From assembly GCA_019750095.1 (NCBI GenBank), contig JAIEOW010000039.1:1-58829 (forward strand): a stretch of DNA of 58,829 nucleotides, written 5' to 3'. This stretch comes from Phycisphaerales bacterium. GTDB taxonomy: Bacteria; Planctomycetota; Phycisphaerae; Phycisphaerales; UBA1924. The notes beneath the pieces were generated by a model. It ran no database searches, was not told the origin of the DNA, and saw only the letters and a list, made by a program, of their open reading frames with translations. Both the position numbers and the translations under genes were made by a program. Positions 33,172-42,593 of this stretch are shown here, piece by piece (position 1 is the first letter of the stretch; every line of letters begins with the position of its first letter).

Positions 33172-34865
33172 GGTTCGACCAAGGGTACAGCGTTTGGAGT
33201 AGCGGCGGGAAAACCGAGGATGGGGGTGCCGTCGGCCTGTGGGAGGATGATCTCGAAGATGGCGCCGGTGGGTCCGTCGTTGCGATTTCGGGCGAGGAGG
33301 ACGCCGCCGTGCTCGCGGACGATGCCTTCGGCGACGCCGAGGCCGAGGCCTGTGCCCTTGCTGTCGAGCTTGGTGGAAGCGAAGGGCTGAAAGAGGCGGC
33401 CGAGCATTTCGGGATCGATTCCTGGGCCGTTGTCGGTGATGGTGATGGAGCACCAGTCGCCGGGCATATCGCGAATGGCGGAGGCACCGGTGATGTGGAT
33501 GGTGGGGCGGTCGCTGGCTCTGGCGGCTTGGGCGAAGAGGGAGTCGCTGAGCGCGTCGGCGGCGTTTCGGATGAGATTGACGAGGACCTGAACGATGCGG
33601 TCGGCATCGCAGAGGGCGATGAGCTGGTCTGGGACATCGTTGATGAAGTGCAGGCCGCGTGCGTCGCGATCAAGGCGGACGAGGGTCCATGCTTCGTCGA
33701 CGATGGGGCGGAGGTGGACCGGTGCGGTGCTGGCGGGGCGAACGCGGGCAAAGTCGAGCAGGCCTTCGCTGAGGCGTTCGAGGCGGCCGACGACGCGGAG
33801 CATGAGCGCGGCTTCGTCGGCGGAGATCGCTCTGGGTGGAGAGGCGGTGTTGTCGCGGGCGTGAGCGCTGAGAGATCGGACGTGCTTCTCGACGAGACCC
33901 TTGAGCACGGCGAGCGGGGTGTTCAACTCGTGGGCGATGCCGGCGGACATGAGCCCGAGGCTGGCGAGGCGATCGGCATCGGCCATGTTCTGGCGAGCCA
34001 TCTCAAGCAGGTGGTTTTTGCGTTTGAGGTCGCCGGCGATCTCTTCCATCGCACGGGCGGCATCGGCGAGGGCCTGTTCTTTCTGGCGAAGGGCGAGGAT
34101 GGACCGGTTGCGAGAGTGCATGATCAACCCGAGTTCGTCAGAGGGGATGGCGGCGTCGGGGATGAGTTCAAGATCATGTTGTCCTTCCTGGACGGCGACG
34201 TCGGCGTCGAGCATGCGCTGGATCGGCTCGTAGACCTGTCTGGGCAGGACGAAGATCTCAAGCGCGGCGGCGACGAGCGCGTAGACCGCGAGCAGCGCGG
34301 CGATCATGAGCGCGTAGAGACGCACGACGGCATCTCGGGCACCGGCGAGCGTGACGCTCACGGCCAACAGACGACGCTCGTTCGCGGATGCGGGGGTGAT
34401 CGGGGTGCGAGGATCAAGGACGAGGGCGATGGGCGAGGGGCCGATGCCCCAGAGGTGCGAGGCGAGGGATCGCGGCGTGCCGTCGTTTTCTGTGGTTGCG
34501 TCGGGCGTGAGCACCGTCGGTGTGTCGTCGGCCGGGAAGCTTGGGACGGCGTCGGCGAGACCGAGTTCCTTTGCGGTGCCGGTTCGCACCCAGACGCCCG
34601 CGCCGCGGAGTCGATCGAGCATGGCGGCGTTGGATGCGATCTCGCCATCGCCTGCGTCGCGGATGACGTTGATGAGCACCCTTGCTTCGTGGGCCTCGGC
34701 GTTTCGAACGACCTCTCGCAGGGCTGGTCGGAGGGCCAGCAGGAGAATGGCGGCAAGGGCGAGGGAGAAGAGCGTGTGCAGCGTGACGAGCTTGAAGCGG
34801 ATGCGCATGCCGGCAAGGAGGCCCTTGCGGCGGAAGTTTCGGAGTTGCTGCGGGATGCTGTTCAT
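33168..34865 (-). CDS. Membrane sensor histidine kinase
   Basis: This 565-residue kinase has TM helices at ~28-46 and ~183-205 around a periplasmic sensor, a HAMP domain (~206-258, starting PRQVYEPIQRMLDADVAV), then a coiled linker. The HisKA box LMSAGIAHELNTPLAV has phospho-acceptor His312. The ATPase domain follows with LVNLIRNAADALSD (N box), ITDNGPGID (G1) and KGTGLGLGVAEGIV (G2). It should phosphorylate the REC-XRE protein, whose start it overlaps. I chose ATG 34865 because the upstream extension overlaps rsmB in antisense. The signal sensed is unknown. Confidence 0.92.
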   Translation of the reverse strand: MNSIPQQLRNFRRKGLLAGMRIRFKLVTLHTLFSLALAAILLLALRPALREVVRNAEAHEARVLINVIRDAGDGEIASNAAMLDRLRGAGVWVRTGTAKELGLADAVPSFPADDTPTVLTPDATTENDGTPRSLASHLWGIGPSPIALVLDPRTPITPASANERRLLAVSVTLAGARDAVVRLYALMIAALLAVYALVAAALEIFVLPRQVYEPIQRMLDADVAVQEGQHDLELIPDAAIPSDELGLIMHSRNRSILALRQKEQALADAARAMEEIAGDLKRKNHLLEMARQNMADADRLASLGLMSAGIAHELNTPLAVLKGLVEKHVRSLSAHARDNTASPPRAISADEAALMLRVVGRLERLSEGLLDFARVRPASTAPVHLRPIVDEAWTLVRLDRDARGLHFINDVPDQLIALCDADRIVQVLVNLIRNAADALSDSLFAQAARASDRPTIHITGASAIRDMPGDWCSITITDNGPGIDPEMLGRLFQPFASTKLDSKGTGLGLGVAEGIVREHGGVLLARNRNDGPTGAIFEIILPQADGTPILGFPAATPNAVPLVEP

Positions 34866-34915
34866 GGGGAACGGAACTGGTCGGGCAAGGACATTGTTGA
34901 CGCTACACTGCACGC

Positions 34916-36352
34916 GTGCCCAAGCCCCGTGGCCAACGAAGTTCTGAACGCTCTGATGGTCCTGATGCAGGCGAACGCAAGCCACCGCCGCTGGGCGATC
35001 TGGCCCGGCATGCTGTGTGCCGGGTGCTGGCCCGTCAGGCGCGGCATTATCCGGAGTTTGATCTGTATGCCCTCGAGCGCACGCTTGAGAACGAGCCTGC
35101 GCTGAGTGAGCTCGACCGGGCCTTTGCCCATGCTGTGTATGACGCGGCGGTGCGTCACTGGCTTGCGCTTGAGTTTCTGCTGGCTCGGTGCGTCGATCGT
35201 CCGATCGCTGATCTTGAGCCCAAGCTCCGCGGCGTGCTCATGGCGTGCGCGGCGCAGATCATCGTGCTGGATCGGGTGCCTACGCACGCGGCGATCAACC
35301 ACGCTGTGGAGTGGGCGAAGAAGGTCATCCGTCCCGGCGCGGGCGCGATGGCCAACGCGGTGCTGCGGAAGCTGACGCAGTATCACATTGAAGACTCGGC
35401 TCTGGCGCGGCGGCCGCGATTCACGGATCAGCGGGACGAGCTGCCGCTGCATGACGGGGGCTCGATCGTTCTGGCGCAGGCGATTCTTCCCGAAGATGAA
35501 CTGGAACGGCTTTCGATCTATACGAGTCATCCGGTGGAGCTTCTGAAGCATTGGATGCGATCGGCGTCGATGCGTGATGTCCGCCAGCTTGCGATGCACG
35601 GGCTTTGTCATGCGCCGACGGTGCTGAACACGACGCACAGTCGGGGGCCGCTTCCTGAAGATCGCCTGTCGCCACATTCTGCGCCCGGACACCATGTCTT
35701 TTCGGGATCGGCGTCGCAACTGCGGACGCTGTTGAATGAGCGACCGGATATCTGGGTGCAGGACGCCGCGTCGGCGCTTGCGATTCAGAGTGTTTCGGAC
35801 TTGCGCCCATCGCTGGTGTTGGATTTGTGCGCGGGTCAGGGCACGAAGACTCGGCAGCTTGCCGCGACATTTCCCAAGGCGCAGATCATCGCGACGGATG
35901 TCGATGACGGTCGATTTGACACGTTGAGTGCGGGGTTTGCCGGAAGCGAGCAGGTCCGCGTGGTTCGCCCGAAGCAGATTCGCGAGAAGTTTCTGGGCAA
36001 AGCGGACCTGATCCTGCTGGATGTGCCGTGCTCCAACACGGGGGTGCTGGCACGTCGGCCCGAGGCGCGGTATCGGTTCAGCGCGGAGACGCTGAAATCT
36101 CTGGTTGGGGTGCAGAAACAGATCATCGCCGATGCGTTGCCGATGTTGCGTGACTTTGGTTCACCCAAGGGTGGCAAGGTGCTGTATTCAACCTGCTCGC
36201 TTGAAGCCGAAGAGAATGCTCAGCAGACGGCCTGGGCGGATAAGTGGCACAAGCTCGGAGTCTCGCGTGTGCATCGCCGCGCTCCGAGCCGGCAGCCGGG
36301 CGATTCGGCATCGATTTACAGCGATGGTTCCTTTGCGGGGTTGCTTGGCTGA
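34916..36352 (+). CDS. rsmB: 16S rRNA (cytosine 967-C5)-methyltransferase RsmB-like
   Basis: This 478-residue protein has the NusB-like N-terminal domain (residues ~26-160, including THAAINHAVEWAKKVIRPGAGAMANAVLRKL) and a Rossmann SAM-dependent methyltransferase C-terminal domain. SAM motif LDLCAGQGTKTRQLA, catalytic motif IV DVPCSNTG (around residue 370) and motif VI YSTCSLEAEEN (around 425) hold the two Cys residues of m5C methyltransferases. DVPCSNTG instead of the usual DAPCSGTG-type is a small change. Start is GTG 34916, divergent from the kinase gene. The 3' end is 9 bases from the convergent GldG-like stop. Confidence 0.9.
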   Translation: MPKPRGQRSSERSDGPDAGERKPPPLGDLARHAVCRVLARQARHYPEFDLYALERTLENEPALSELDRAFAHAVYDAAVRHWLALEFLLARCVDRPIADLEPKLRGVLMACAAQIIVLDRVPTHAAINHAVEWAKKVIRPGAGAMANAVLRKLTQYHIEDSALARRPRFTDQRDELPLHDGGSIVLAQAILPEDELERLSIYTSHPVELLKHWMRSASMRDVRQLAMHGLCHAPTVLNTTHSRGPLPEDRLSPHSAPGHHVFSGSASQLRTLLNERPDIWVQDAASALAIQSVSDLRPSLVLDLCAGQGTKTRQLAATFPKAQIIATDVDDGRFDTLSAGFAGSEQVRVVRPKQIREKFLGKADLILLDVPCSNTGVLARRPEARYRFSAETLKSLVGVQKQIIADALPMLRDFGSPKGGKVLYSTCSLEAEENAQQTAWADKWHKLGVSRVHRRAPSRQPGDSASIYSDGSFAGLLG

Positions 36353-36360
36353 TCGGTGGA

Positions 36361-38553
36361 TCAGCCGCGGACGACGCGCCAGATTGCACCAAAGAGCAGA
36401 ATCAGCAAGGGCAGGCCGCCGATGAGCGACCAGCGCAGTGCCGTGAGCGTTTCGCTGGAGAGTGGCGGAATGCGTGCGACGGCCTGGGCCTGGGCACTGC
36501 GGGTGATCGCGCCATCCTGTCCGCCCAGCCACCCGATGCTGGCTTCCAGAAGTTCCATGTTGCCCGGATACGCGGGAACGGAGCGGCCTTCGACACTGGC
36601 CTCGGCACCGATGACATCGCCGGCCATCCATCGGTTGCATCCGACGACGATCACGCGCTGCGGGGTTGAGCCGACGGTGCGTTCGATACCGGCCGCGAGC
36701 GTCCACGGGCCGGAAGAGTCGTCGAGTGCGTTGCCTGGGCTGGGCGGGTTGATGAGCAGGGGCTGCTGAGCCGAGGGGGTCTGCAGGAAACCAATGAACT
36801 CGGCTTCGGCCCAGATGCTGCCGCCCGCGTTGTCGGTCACGATCATGGGTGTGATCGTTACGCCCACGGGTGAGGTGGAACTGGTTCGCACGGGCAGAGC
36901 CCAGGGCAGATACACGGTGAGCCCGCGTACGGCCTGGCTGATCGCGTGGTCACCCAAGGGCTCGGTGATGAACAGATCCGGCGAGACGACGCGACCACGC
37001 GGGGTCTGCGTCTGGCGCAACAGCGGCCTGCCGGTGTCCACGCTGACGCCCAGCGGCGAGAGAAACTCAACCATCGGATCGCGCTGGCCGGTTCCGGGCA
37101 GGGTTGAGGGCACGGCGCACACCAGCACGTGTCTGCCCTGATCGATGAGGAGCTTGCCAGCGGCGGCGAGCTTGCTGAAACGCGTCGCGTCGTCGGCGTT
37201 GCCTGGGGCCATGGAAATGAGGACGTGGACGATCGGTCGATCGCCCTTGGGATTGAGGTTTGCGAGCGTGGGCGGATCTGCATCGAGGCCTGCGGCCCAT
37301 TCCGCACTGTCTATGCCTCGGAGTCGCAGGCGATCAACCACGGCGGCGACGGGCGCAAACTCTGGGGCCATGCGGACGTTTCGGCCATGGACAAAGACCA
37401 CGATCGGCGCATCGGTCTTGGCGAGCGAGGCGATGGCGCCGGCGAGCAGTTCTTCGGTGCGGGACCGCAGATCGATCGTCGCCGATGCTGGCGCGGGTGC
37501 AGAGACACCGCTTGGAGGAACGAAGCGGGTGGGATAGATGGAGGAGAGGTCGATGGAGGTGACCCCGCCGCGGGCGGCCCCGGGCGGACCGATGACGACG
37601 GCTGCGCTGGTGCGTTCGAGCAAACGAGCGACGGCCCCGACGGGGGATCGGGGGAGATCGTCGAGCATCGCGAGCATTTCGCCCAGGTTGCGTCGGATGG
37701 ACGTGGCGAGCTGAGCGGCGTTGCCAGACTTCACGCGCACATCGGCCGGGACGATCGCGGTGTCGCCGCTGCGTGCGACGGCCTCGAGGTTGTCGCCGAT
37801 CTTGCCGATCTGCGCGAGCACGTCGGAGAGCGGTCTGCGGAGCTGTGCGAGACGTTCGTCGGCGGAGAGATCCTGCGCTCGGGCTGGTGAGGGCGAGGGT
37901 GCGGAAGTGATGGCGTCGAGGGCCTTGGTGATCTCTTCGGCCGAGACGCGGCAGACGGCGGCGGAATCGCGGAGAAAGCGTCGCAACGGCTCATCTTTGT
38001 CGGTCGCGGGTGTGCTGGGGAGAGCATCGAGCAGGCGCTGCGAGAGCGCGGAGAGGTCGGTCGCTACGCCGACGGCACGATCGCGGGCGGCGGTGAGCCC
38101 GGAGTTCTGGGCCGAGAGTTCATTCTTGAATCGATCGGCGAGGCGAGCCAGCAGCGCGTCGAGCTTGGTGAGCCCGTCTCCGGAGGCGACATCGATGATC
38201 GTGGTGCGGACTCTGGGGGAACTTCGGACGAAGTTGTCGAGCACGTCCTGCGTGCGTCGAGAGTGGGCGGGTTCGATCGTGGAGAAGTTCGCCGCGACGA
38301 CGACCTCGTAATCGCCCGAGAGCGACTGGAGGAGCTGGCGGGTGCGATCGGAGAGTTGGTGCTCGCGCGTGGAGGTTGCGTCGAGCCGGTGCGGAAAGCG
38401 GTCGGAGATGACGATCGCCAGGACACAGACCGCCGAGACGGCGAGCAGGAGCGCGAGGGTCTGGAAGACATAGCGGAGTCTTCGAGCGAACGCGGTCTTG
38501 TTCATTCCCGCGGAGGTGTCTTCGCGCGTGTGCTGGGTGTGGGTTGAGGTCAT
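36361..38553 (-). CDS. GldG-like ABC transporter auxiliary protein
   Basis: This 730-residue protein has one N-terminal helix (VFQTLALLLAVSAVCVLAIVI, residues ~30-50) and one at the C-terminus (SLIGGLPLLILLFGAIWRV), with a large extracytoplasmic body. The layout matches GldG and related auxiliary subunits of ABC-2 systems (ABC-type uncharacterized transport, PF09822-like). RQLLQSL and YEVVVAANF near residues 70-90 resemble the family start. Start 38553 is chosen because it overlaps the GldF-like stop (ATGA). In Bacteroidetes GldA/F/G support gliding; in planctomycetes the role is unproven, and no other gld genes are nearby. Confidence 0.8.
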   Translation of the reverse strand: MTSTHTQHTREDTSAGMNKTAFARRLRYVFQTLALLLAVSAVCVLAIVISDRFPHRLDATSTREHQLSDRTRQLLQSLSGDYEVVVAANFSTIEPAHSRRTQDVLDNFVRSSPRVRTTIIDVASGDGLTKLDALLARLADRFKNELSAQNSGLTAARDRAVGVATDLSALSQRLLDALPSTPATDKDEPLRRFLRDSAAVCRVSAEEITKALDAITSAPSPSPARAQDLSADERLAQLRRPLSDVLAQIGKIGDNLEAVARSGDTAIVPADVRVKSGNAAQLATSIRRNLGEMLAMLDDLPRSPVGAVARLLERTSAAVVIGPPGAARGGVTSIDLSSIYPTRFVPPSGVSAPAPASATIDLRSRTEELLAGAIASLAKTDAPIVVFVHGRNVRMAPEFAPVAAVVDRLRLRGIDSAEWAAGLDADPPTLANLNPKGDRPIVHVLISMAPGNADDATRFSKLAAAGKLLIDQGRHVLVCAVPSTLPGTGQRDPMVEFLSPLGVSVDTGRPLLRQTQTPRGRVVSPDLFITEPLGDHAISQAVRGLTVYLPWALPVRTSSTSPVGVTITPMIVTDNAGGSIWAEAEFIGFLQTPSAQQPLLINPPSPGNALDDSSGPWTLAAGIERTVGSTPQRVIVVGCNRWMAGDVIGAEASVEGRSVPAYPGNMELLEASIGWLGGQDGAITRSAQAQAVARIPPLSSETLTALRWSLIGGLPLLILLFGAIWRVVRG

Positions 38554-39266
38554 CGCCACCTCCTCCACTGGATGACGATCGTCGCGAGGGTGAGTGTCAG
38601 CGTGCTGACGGCGAGGAAGTAGACGATGTGGGCGCTGTCGATGAGTCCGGCGTAAAACGGCCGAGCGCGCTCGCTGGGAGACGCGGCATAGACCATGGCG
38701 GCCCATTGATCGGGGAGCAGAGGCGCGAGTCGAGAGGGCAGAAGGTCAAGCAGCAGGAGTGTGAAAAGGGTTCCGAGGAAAGCAAGGGTCTGGCTGCCGG
38801 TGCAGGCGGAGGCGAGCGTGCCGATGGCGACGTAGAGCATGCCGAGGAGGATCAACCCGAGATATCCGCTGAGAATCGGGCCATAATCGGGCCTTGCCAG
38901 GCTCGCGAGCACGCCGACGAAGACGAGCGTGGGCGCCAGCATGAGGACGAGAAAGGCCAGGCCGGCGAAGAACTTTCCGGCGACCACAGCGGCGTCGCCG
39001 ACGGGGGCGGTCATGGTGGTCTCGGCGGTTCCGGAGCGGAACTCTTCGCTGAAGAGCCGCATGGAGATTGCCGGACAGAGGAAAAGCATGAGGCCCCACC
39101 AGATGCGGAAGAACTCGCGCATGGTCGCGGGCTCGCCGGGAATGAGCGTCTGCCGGACGAAGACCATGGCGGAGAGACAGGCGAAGAGCGCGATGACGAT
39201 CCATCCGAGGGGGATTCGGAACATCGCCGAGAGTTCGCGACCGCAGATCGTGGTGAGCGCGTTCAT
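38550..39266 (-). CDS. ABC-2 permease, GldF-like
   Basis: This 238-residue membrane protein has about six helices. Motifs FRIPLGWIVIALFACLSAMVF, SMRLFSEEFRSGTAETTMTAPV (a signature of ABC-2 permeases) and TLASACTGSQTLAFLGTLFTLLLLD are clear. It starts at 39266, overlapping the ATPase stop (39263-39266), and ends over the GldG-like start (38550-38553), so the three genes form one translationally coupled unit. Together they make an ABC system of GldA/F/G type. Confidence 0.88.
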   Translation of the reverse strand: MNALTTICGRELSAMFRIPLGWIVIALFACLSAMVFVRQTLIPGEPATMREFFRIWWGLMLFLCPAISMRLFSEEFRSGTAETTMTAPVGDAAVVAGKFFAGLAFLVLMLAPTLVFVGVLASLARPDYGPILSGYLGLILLGMLYVAIGTLASACTGSQTLAFLGTLFTLLLLDLLPSRLAPLLPDQWAAMVYAASPSERARPFYAGLIDSAHIVYFLAVSTLTLTLATIVIQWRRWR

Positions 39267-40279
39267 GCCGGGGCCTCCGCCATGCGGCGAGCATCGGACT
39301 CGGCCCGCTGTTCATCGGTCTCGATGACGCGCAGGAAGACCTGTTCCAGCGTGGGCTGTGCCCGCCGGAGTTCTCGGCAGACCAGGCCGAGCACGACGAT
39401 CGAGCGAGCGATATCTTCGCGCAAGTCGGCGACATCGTCTTTGGGCTGGACCTTGAACGTCGCCCACTGTTCGGTGGTGCGGTCGGCTTCAAGTTCAACG
39501 CTGCGCACGCCGTGGATCGAGGCAAGGGCTCGATGCACGCGTTCCCGGCCGGTGGGAGGAACGCCGACTTCGACGGTGTGTGGAAACCCGCGTTGCTGGA
39601 TCTGATCGACGAGTCCACGCGGCGACCCATCGGCCCGCACGCGTCCGCGTGCGATGATGATCACGCGATCGCAGGTCTGTTCAATCTCAGGGAGGATGTG
39701 GCTGGAAACGACCAGCGTGCGATCGGTTGCCAGTTCGCGGATGAGCGATCGGGTCTCGCGAATCTGTGATGGGTCAAGCCCGCTGGTCGGCTCGTCGAGG
39801 ATGAGCACGGGCGGGTTGTGGACGAGTGCGCCGCCGAGGCCAACGCGCTGCTTGTATCCCTTTGAGAGTTCGCTGATTCGTCGGCGTTGAACGTCCTTTA
39901 ACCAGCAGCGCTCCAGGGCCATGGCAATTCCGCTGCGTCGCCGCGTGGCGTTGAGCCCGTTCAGCTTGGCCCGATAGCTGAGATAGTCGATCACACGCAT
40001 TTCGGGATAGAGCGGTGTGGATTCTGGCAGATAACCGATTAGGCGGCGGGCTTGAACCGAATCGTCGATGGTGTCCAGATCATGCACACGGATCGACCCC
40101 GCTGAGGGGGGGTGGAATCCGGTGATCATGCGGATGGTGGTGGTCTTTCCAGCCCCATTAGGACCGAGAAGCCCGACGCATTGCTTGCTGGGAATGGTCA
40201 ATGTGACGTCATCAACCGCCACCACGCCCTTGGGCGGCCCCGCCCCATACCACTTGCTCACCCTGTGCAGTTGAATCAT
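39263..40279 (-). CDS. ABC transporter ATP-binding protein, GldA-like
   Basis: This 338-residue ATPase has Walker A GPNGAGKTT at about residue 40, a Q-loop, ABC signature LSKGYKQRVGLGG and Walker B VLILDEPTSGLDPSQI, then SSHILPEIEQTCDR. The C-terminal part (~230-338) extends past the core. MIQLHRVSKWYG at 40279 gives the best start, since the ORF upstream is non-homologous. It is first in the coupled run with the GldF-like and GldG-like genes, and the 307 bases upstream separate it from a divergent gene. Confidence 0.93.
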   Translation of the reverse strand: MIQLHRVSKWYGAGPPKGVVAVDDVTLTIPSKQCVGLLGPNGAGKTTTIRMITGFHPPSAGSIRVHDLDTIDDSVQARRLIGYLPESTPLYPEMRVIDYLSYRAKLNGLNATRRRSGIAMALERCWLKDVQRRRISELSKGYKQRVGLGGALVHNPPVLILDEPTSGLDPSQIRETRSLIRELATDRTLVVSSHILPEIEQTCDRVIIIARGRVRADGSPRGLVDQIQQRGFPHTVEVGVPPTGRERVHRALASIHGVRSVELEADRTTEQWATFKVQPKDDVADLREDIARSIVVLGLVCRELRRAQPTLEQVFLRVIETDEQRAESDARRMAEAPA

Positions 40280-40586
40280 GTGCGGCACACGATACGTACA
40301 AGTGGACGTGATGATCGTGGGAGCATGTGGTGAAGAGCTCAGGCAAGCTTGCAATTCGGTCGGAGACGCGTCGGGGGAACTCTGGCGGACACCTGTTTCA
40401 GGGTCTGTGTCCCAGAGCTTCGATCGTTGTCAAGGGGCAAACTGCAACGCTTCATCGGCATCACCCCCCGATTTGGAGTAAAATGATTCCGGGACCCCGA
40501 CCTTCCCGGGAGTGGGTGTTTCTTTGGACGTGCGATCAATGATTGCGTCGATCGGGGCGGTTGCGTGTGGAGGGTGGGTGTGAGTC
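40280..40586. other. Divergent intergenic region, no gene seen
   Basis: The region separates the GldA-like gene from the GAF-REC gene. It should hold promoters in both directions. I see no reading frame, repeat or clear sigma-70 pair that I would defend; GTAAAATG at 40478-40485 is a weak -10-like sequence without a partner. Confidence 0.5.
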
Positions 40587-42389
40587 ATGACAACGCCGAG
40601 TGAGCCAAATCATCGCCCGCGAGTTCTGGTTGTGACCGGCGGCCGGGTCAAGGGTGATGGCCTGGCCGACGCGGTGTCGGCTGGTGGCGGGTTTGACGTG
40701 CGGCAGGTTGATGCGTCGGAGCTTGCGGCGTTGTCGCCGCGGGGTGTGTTTGGCGCGTCGAGCCAGGGGTATGAGATCGTGGTGGTGGATGCGGGTGAGC
40801 TTGCGGCACCGCCGACGGCGCATGGTGCGGGGCTGATTGCGGATCATGAGGCGGCCGCCGCGCTGAGCTCGATCGGCGAGGGCGTGTGTATCTGCACGTT
40901 TGATGGGGTGCTGGTGTGGGCGAACGACCGGTTCAAGTCGTTTGATGATCAGACTCGGGCGCGGATCACGGCGGTGTGTCGTCGTGCGGCGGTGCAGTTT
41001 GAAGAGCAGATGCTGGCGCAGGAGGCGGCGGGGTTCAGTTTCGGGAGCCAGAAGTACGAGGTGGCGTCGCCGGATGAGAGCCGGTTCTATGAGGTGGTGG
41101 TGGCACCGGTGCGGCCGCCGAATGATGCGGTGCTCGCGATGTCGGTCTCGCCGGTGGATCGCGTGGCGGCGGTGGTGTGGGATGTGACGCACTCGCGGCG
41201 AGTGCAGCAGAAGATGGACGCGATCGATCGGGCGGGGGGCGAGCTGGTGCGGCTTGATGCCGAGAGCGTGCGGAAGAAGCACGTGACCGAGCGGCTGAAG
41301 GTGATGGAAGAGAAGATCATCAAGTTCAGCCACGAGCTGCTGCACTTTGATCATCTGGCGATTCGGCTGATCGACGAGCGGACGGGCAAGCTGGAACTGG
41401 TGATCGCCAGCGGTCTGCCCCCTGAGGCGATGGAAGTCGAGTTGTTTGCCCAGAAAGAGGGCAACGGGATCATGGGGTATGTGGCGGCGACGGGGCGGAG
41501 TTATCTGTGCGCCGATGTGACGAAGGACCGCCGGTATGTGATGGGGCTGCACGGCGCGCGGAGTTCGCTGACGGTGCCGCTGCGGCTGCACGACAAGATC
41601 ATCGGGGCGTTCAACGTCGAGAGCGAGAATCTGGCGGCGTTTACCGAGGAAGACCGGCAGTTTGCCGAGATCTTTGCGAATCACATCGCGCTGGCGCTGC
41701 ACATTCTCGATCTTCTCGTGGTCGAGCGCGCGGCGACGGGCGAGACGGTGACGGGCACCGTGCAGGGCGAGATCAACGAGCCGCTGGAAGACATCGTCAA
41801 GCACGCCAACTGGCTGAAGAATGCGGCGGCGACGGACCCAGCGCTGCGAGAGCACGTTGAGCGGATTCTGTCGGATGTGACGGCGATCAAGAGCAAGGTG
41901 AAGGAGGCCGCGAGCGGCCCGCAGAACATCCTGGGGGCCGAGAAGGCTCTGGCGGATCTGACGATCGATCCGCGGCTGGCGGGGCGGCATGTGCTGGTGG
42001 CGGACGATGAGCCGAAGATTCGGCAGATCATCCGGGACATTTTGCGTGGCAAGGGTTGCCGCGTGACGGTGTGCTCCAACGGGCAGGCGGCGATCGATGA
42101 GTTGGAGGCTGCCGCGAAGCGATCGACCGGCAAGTTTGATCTGGTGATCAGCGACATCAAGATGCCCGACAAGAACGGGTACGAGGTATTTGCGGCGGCG
42201 AGGCGTCTGGAAGAGAAGCTGCCGGTGGTGCTGATGACGGGCTTCGGGTATGACCCGCATCACTCGATCGTGCGTGCGAGCCAGGAGGGCTTGCAGTGCG
42301 TGCTCTTCAAGCCGTTCCAGGTGGAGCGGTTGATGGAAGAGGTCCGAAAAGCGATGGGTATTGTGCAGAACCCGCCGGTGACGGCGTAG
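40587..42389 (+). CDS. GAF-REC sensor/regulator protein
   Basis: This 600-residue cytosolic protein has an N-terminal segment resembling a degenerate receiver (VLVVTGGRVKGDGLADAV), a PAS-like segment (~93-210, IGEGVCICTFDGVLVWANDRF), a coiled linker, a GAF domain (~245-380, with FDHLAIRLIDERTGKL and LHDKIIGAFNVESE), a helical segment (INEPLEDIVKHANWLKN) that resembles a kinase dimerisation helix but has no clear phospho-acceptor, and a C-terminal REC domain. The REC has DDEPKIR, phospho-acceptor Asp in VISDIKMPDKNG and Lys in LFKPF. No ATPase domain is present, so it cannot autophosphorylate. Its partner kinase is unknown. Confidence 0.85.
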   Translation: MTTPSEPNHRPRVLVVTGGRVKGDGLADAVSAGGGFDVRQVDASELAALSPRGVFGASSQGYEIVVVDAGELAAPPTAHGAGLIADHEAAAALSSIGEGVCICTFDGVLVWANDRFKSFDDQTRARITAVCRRAAVQFEEQMLAQEAAGFSFGSQKYEVASPDESRFYEVVVAPVRPPNDAVLAMSVSPVDRVAAVVWDVTHSRRVQQKMDAIDRAGGELVRLDAESVRKKHVTERLKVMEEKIIKFSHELLHFDHLAIRLIDERTGKLELVIASGLPPEAMEVELFAQKEGNGIMGYVAATGRSYLCADVTKDRRYVMGLHGARSSLTVPLRLHDKIIGAFNVESENLAAFTEEDRQFAEIFANHIALALHILDLLVVERAATGETVTGTVQGEINEPLEDIVKHANWLKNAAATDPALREHVERILSDVTAIKSKVKEAASGPQNILGAEKALADLTIDPRLAGRHVLVADDEPKIRQIIRDILRGKGCRVTVCSNGQAAIDELEAAAKRSTGKFDLVISDIKMPDKNGYEVFAAARRLEEKLPVVLMTGFGYDPHHSIVRASQEGLQCVLFKPFQVERLMEEVRKAMGIVQNPPVTA

Positions 42390-42401
42390 TGGGGGAGGGG
42401 A

Positions 42402-42543
42402 AGAGGTCAAGAGGCAAAGAGGCCAAGAGGCAAGGACGGCAAGAGGCCAAGTGCCGCAGACACGTCGCCGTTGGCCAGCTCGGCCAGTGTTTGAGACACT
42501 CGACCTCTCGACCTCTTCGCCCCGTTCGCCTCTTCGCCTCTCA
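42402..42543. repeat. Octameric short tandem repeat and inverted partner
   Basis: Units AGAGGTCA, AGAGGCAA, AGAGGCCA, AGAGGCAA, GGACGGCA and AGAGGCCA form an 8-bp-period array at 42402-42449. A pyrimidine-rich array (GACCTCTC, GACCTCTTC, GCCTCTTC) at 42501-42543 is its approximate reverse complement. It begins 13 bases after the GAF-REC stop and may fold into a hairpin in RNA. Confidence 0.75.
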
Positions 42544-42593
42544 CAGAATGGACGACCGCCATCAGCCCCCGTACACTTGCCCCCTGACAATCC

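Noticed and set aside
40536..42590. 684-residue minus-strand reading frame
   Set aside because: It is antisense to the GAF-REC gene and made of Arg/His/Pro-rich low-complexity sequence, as expected of a shadow frame in high-GC DNA.
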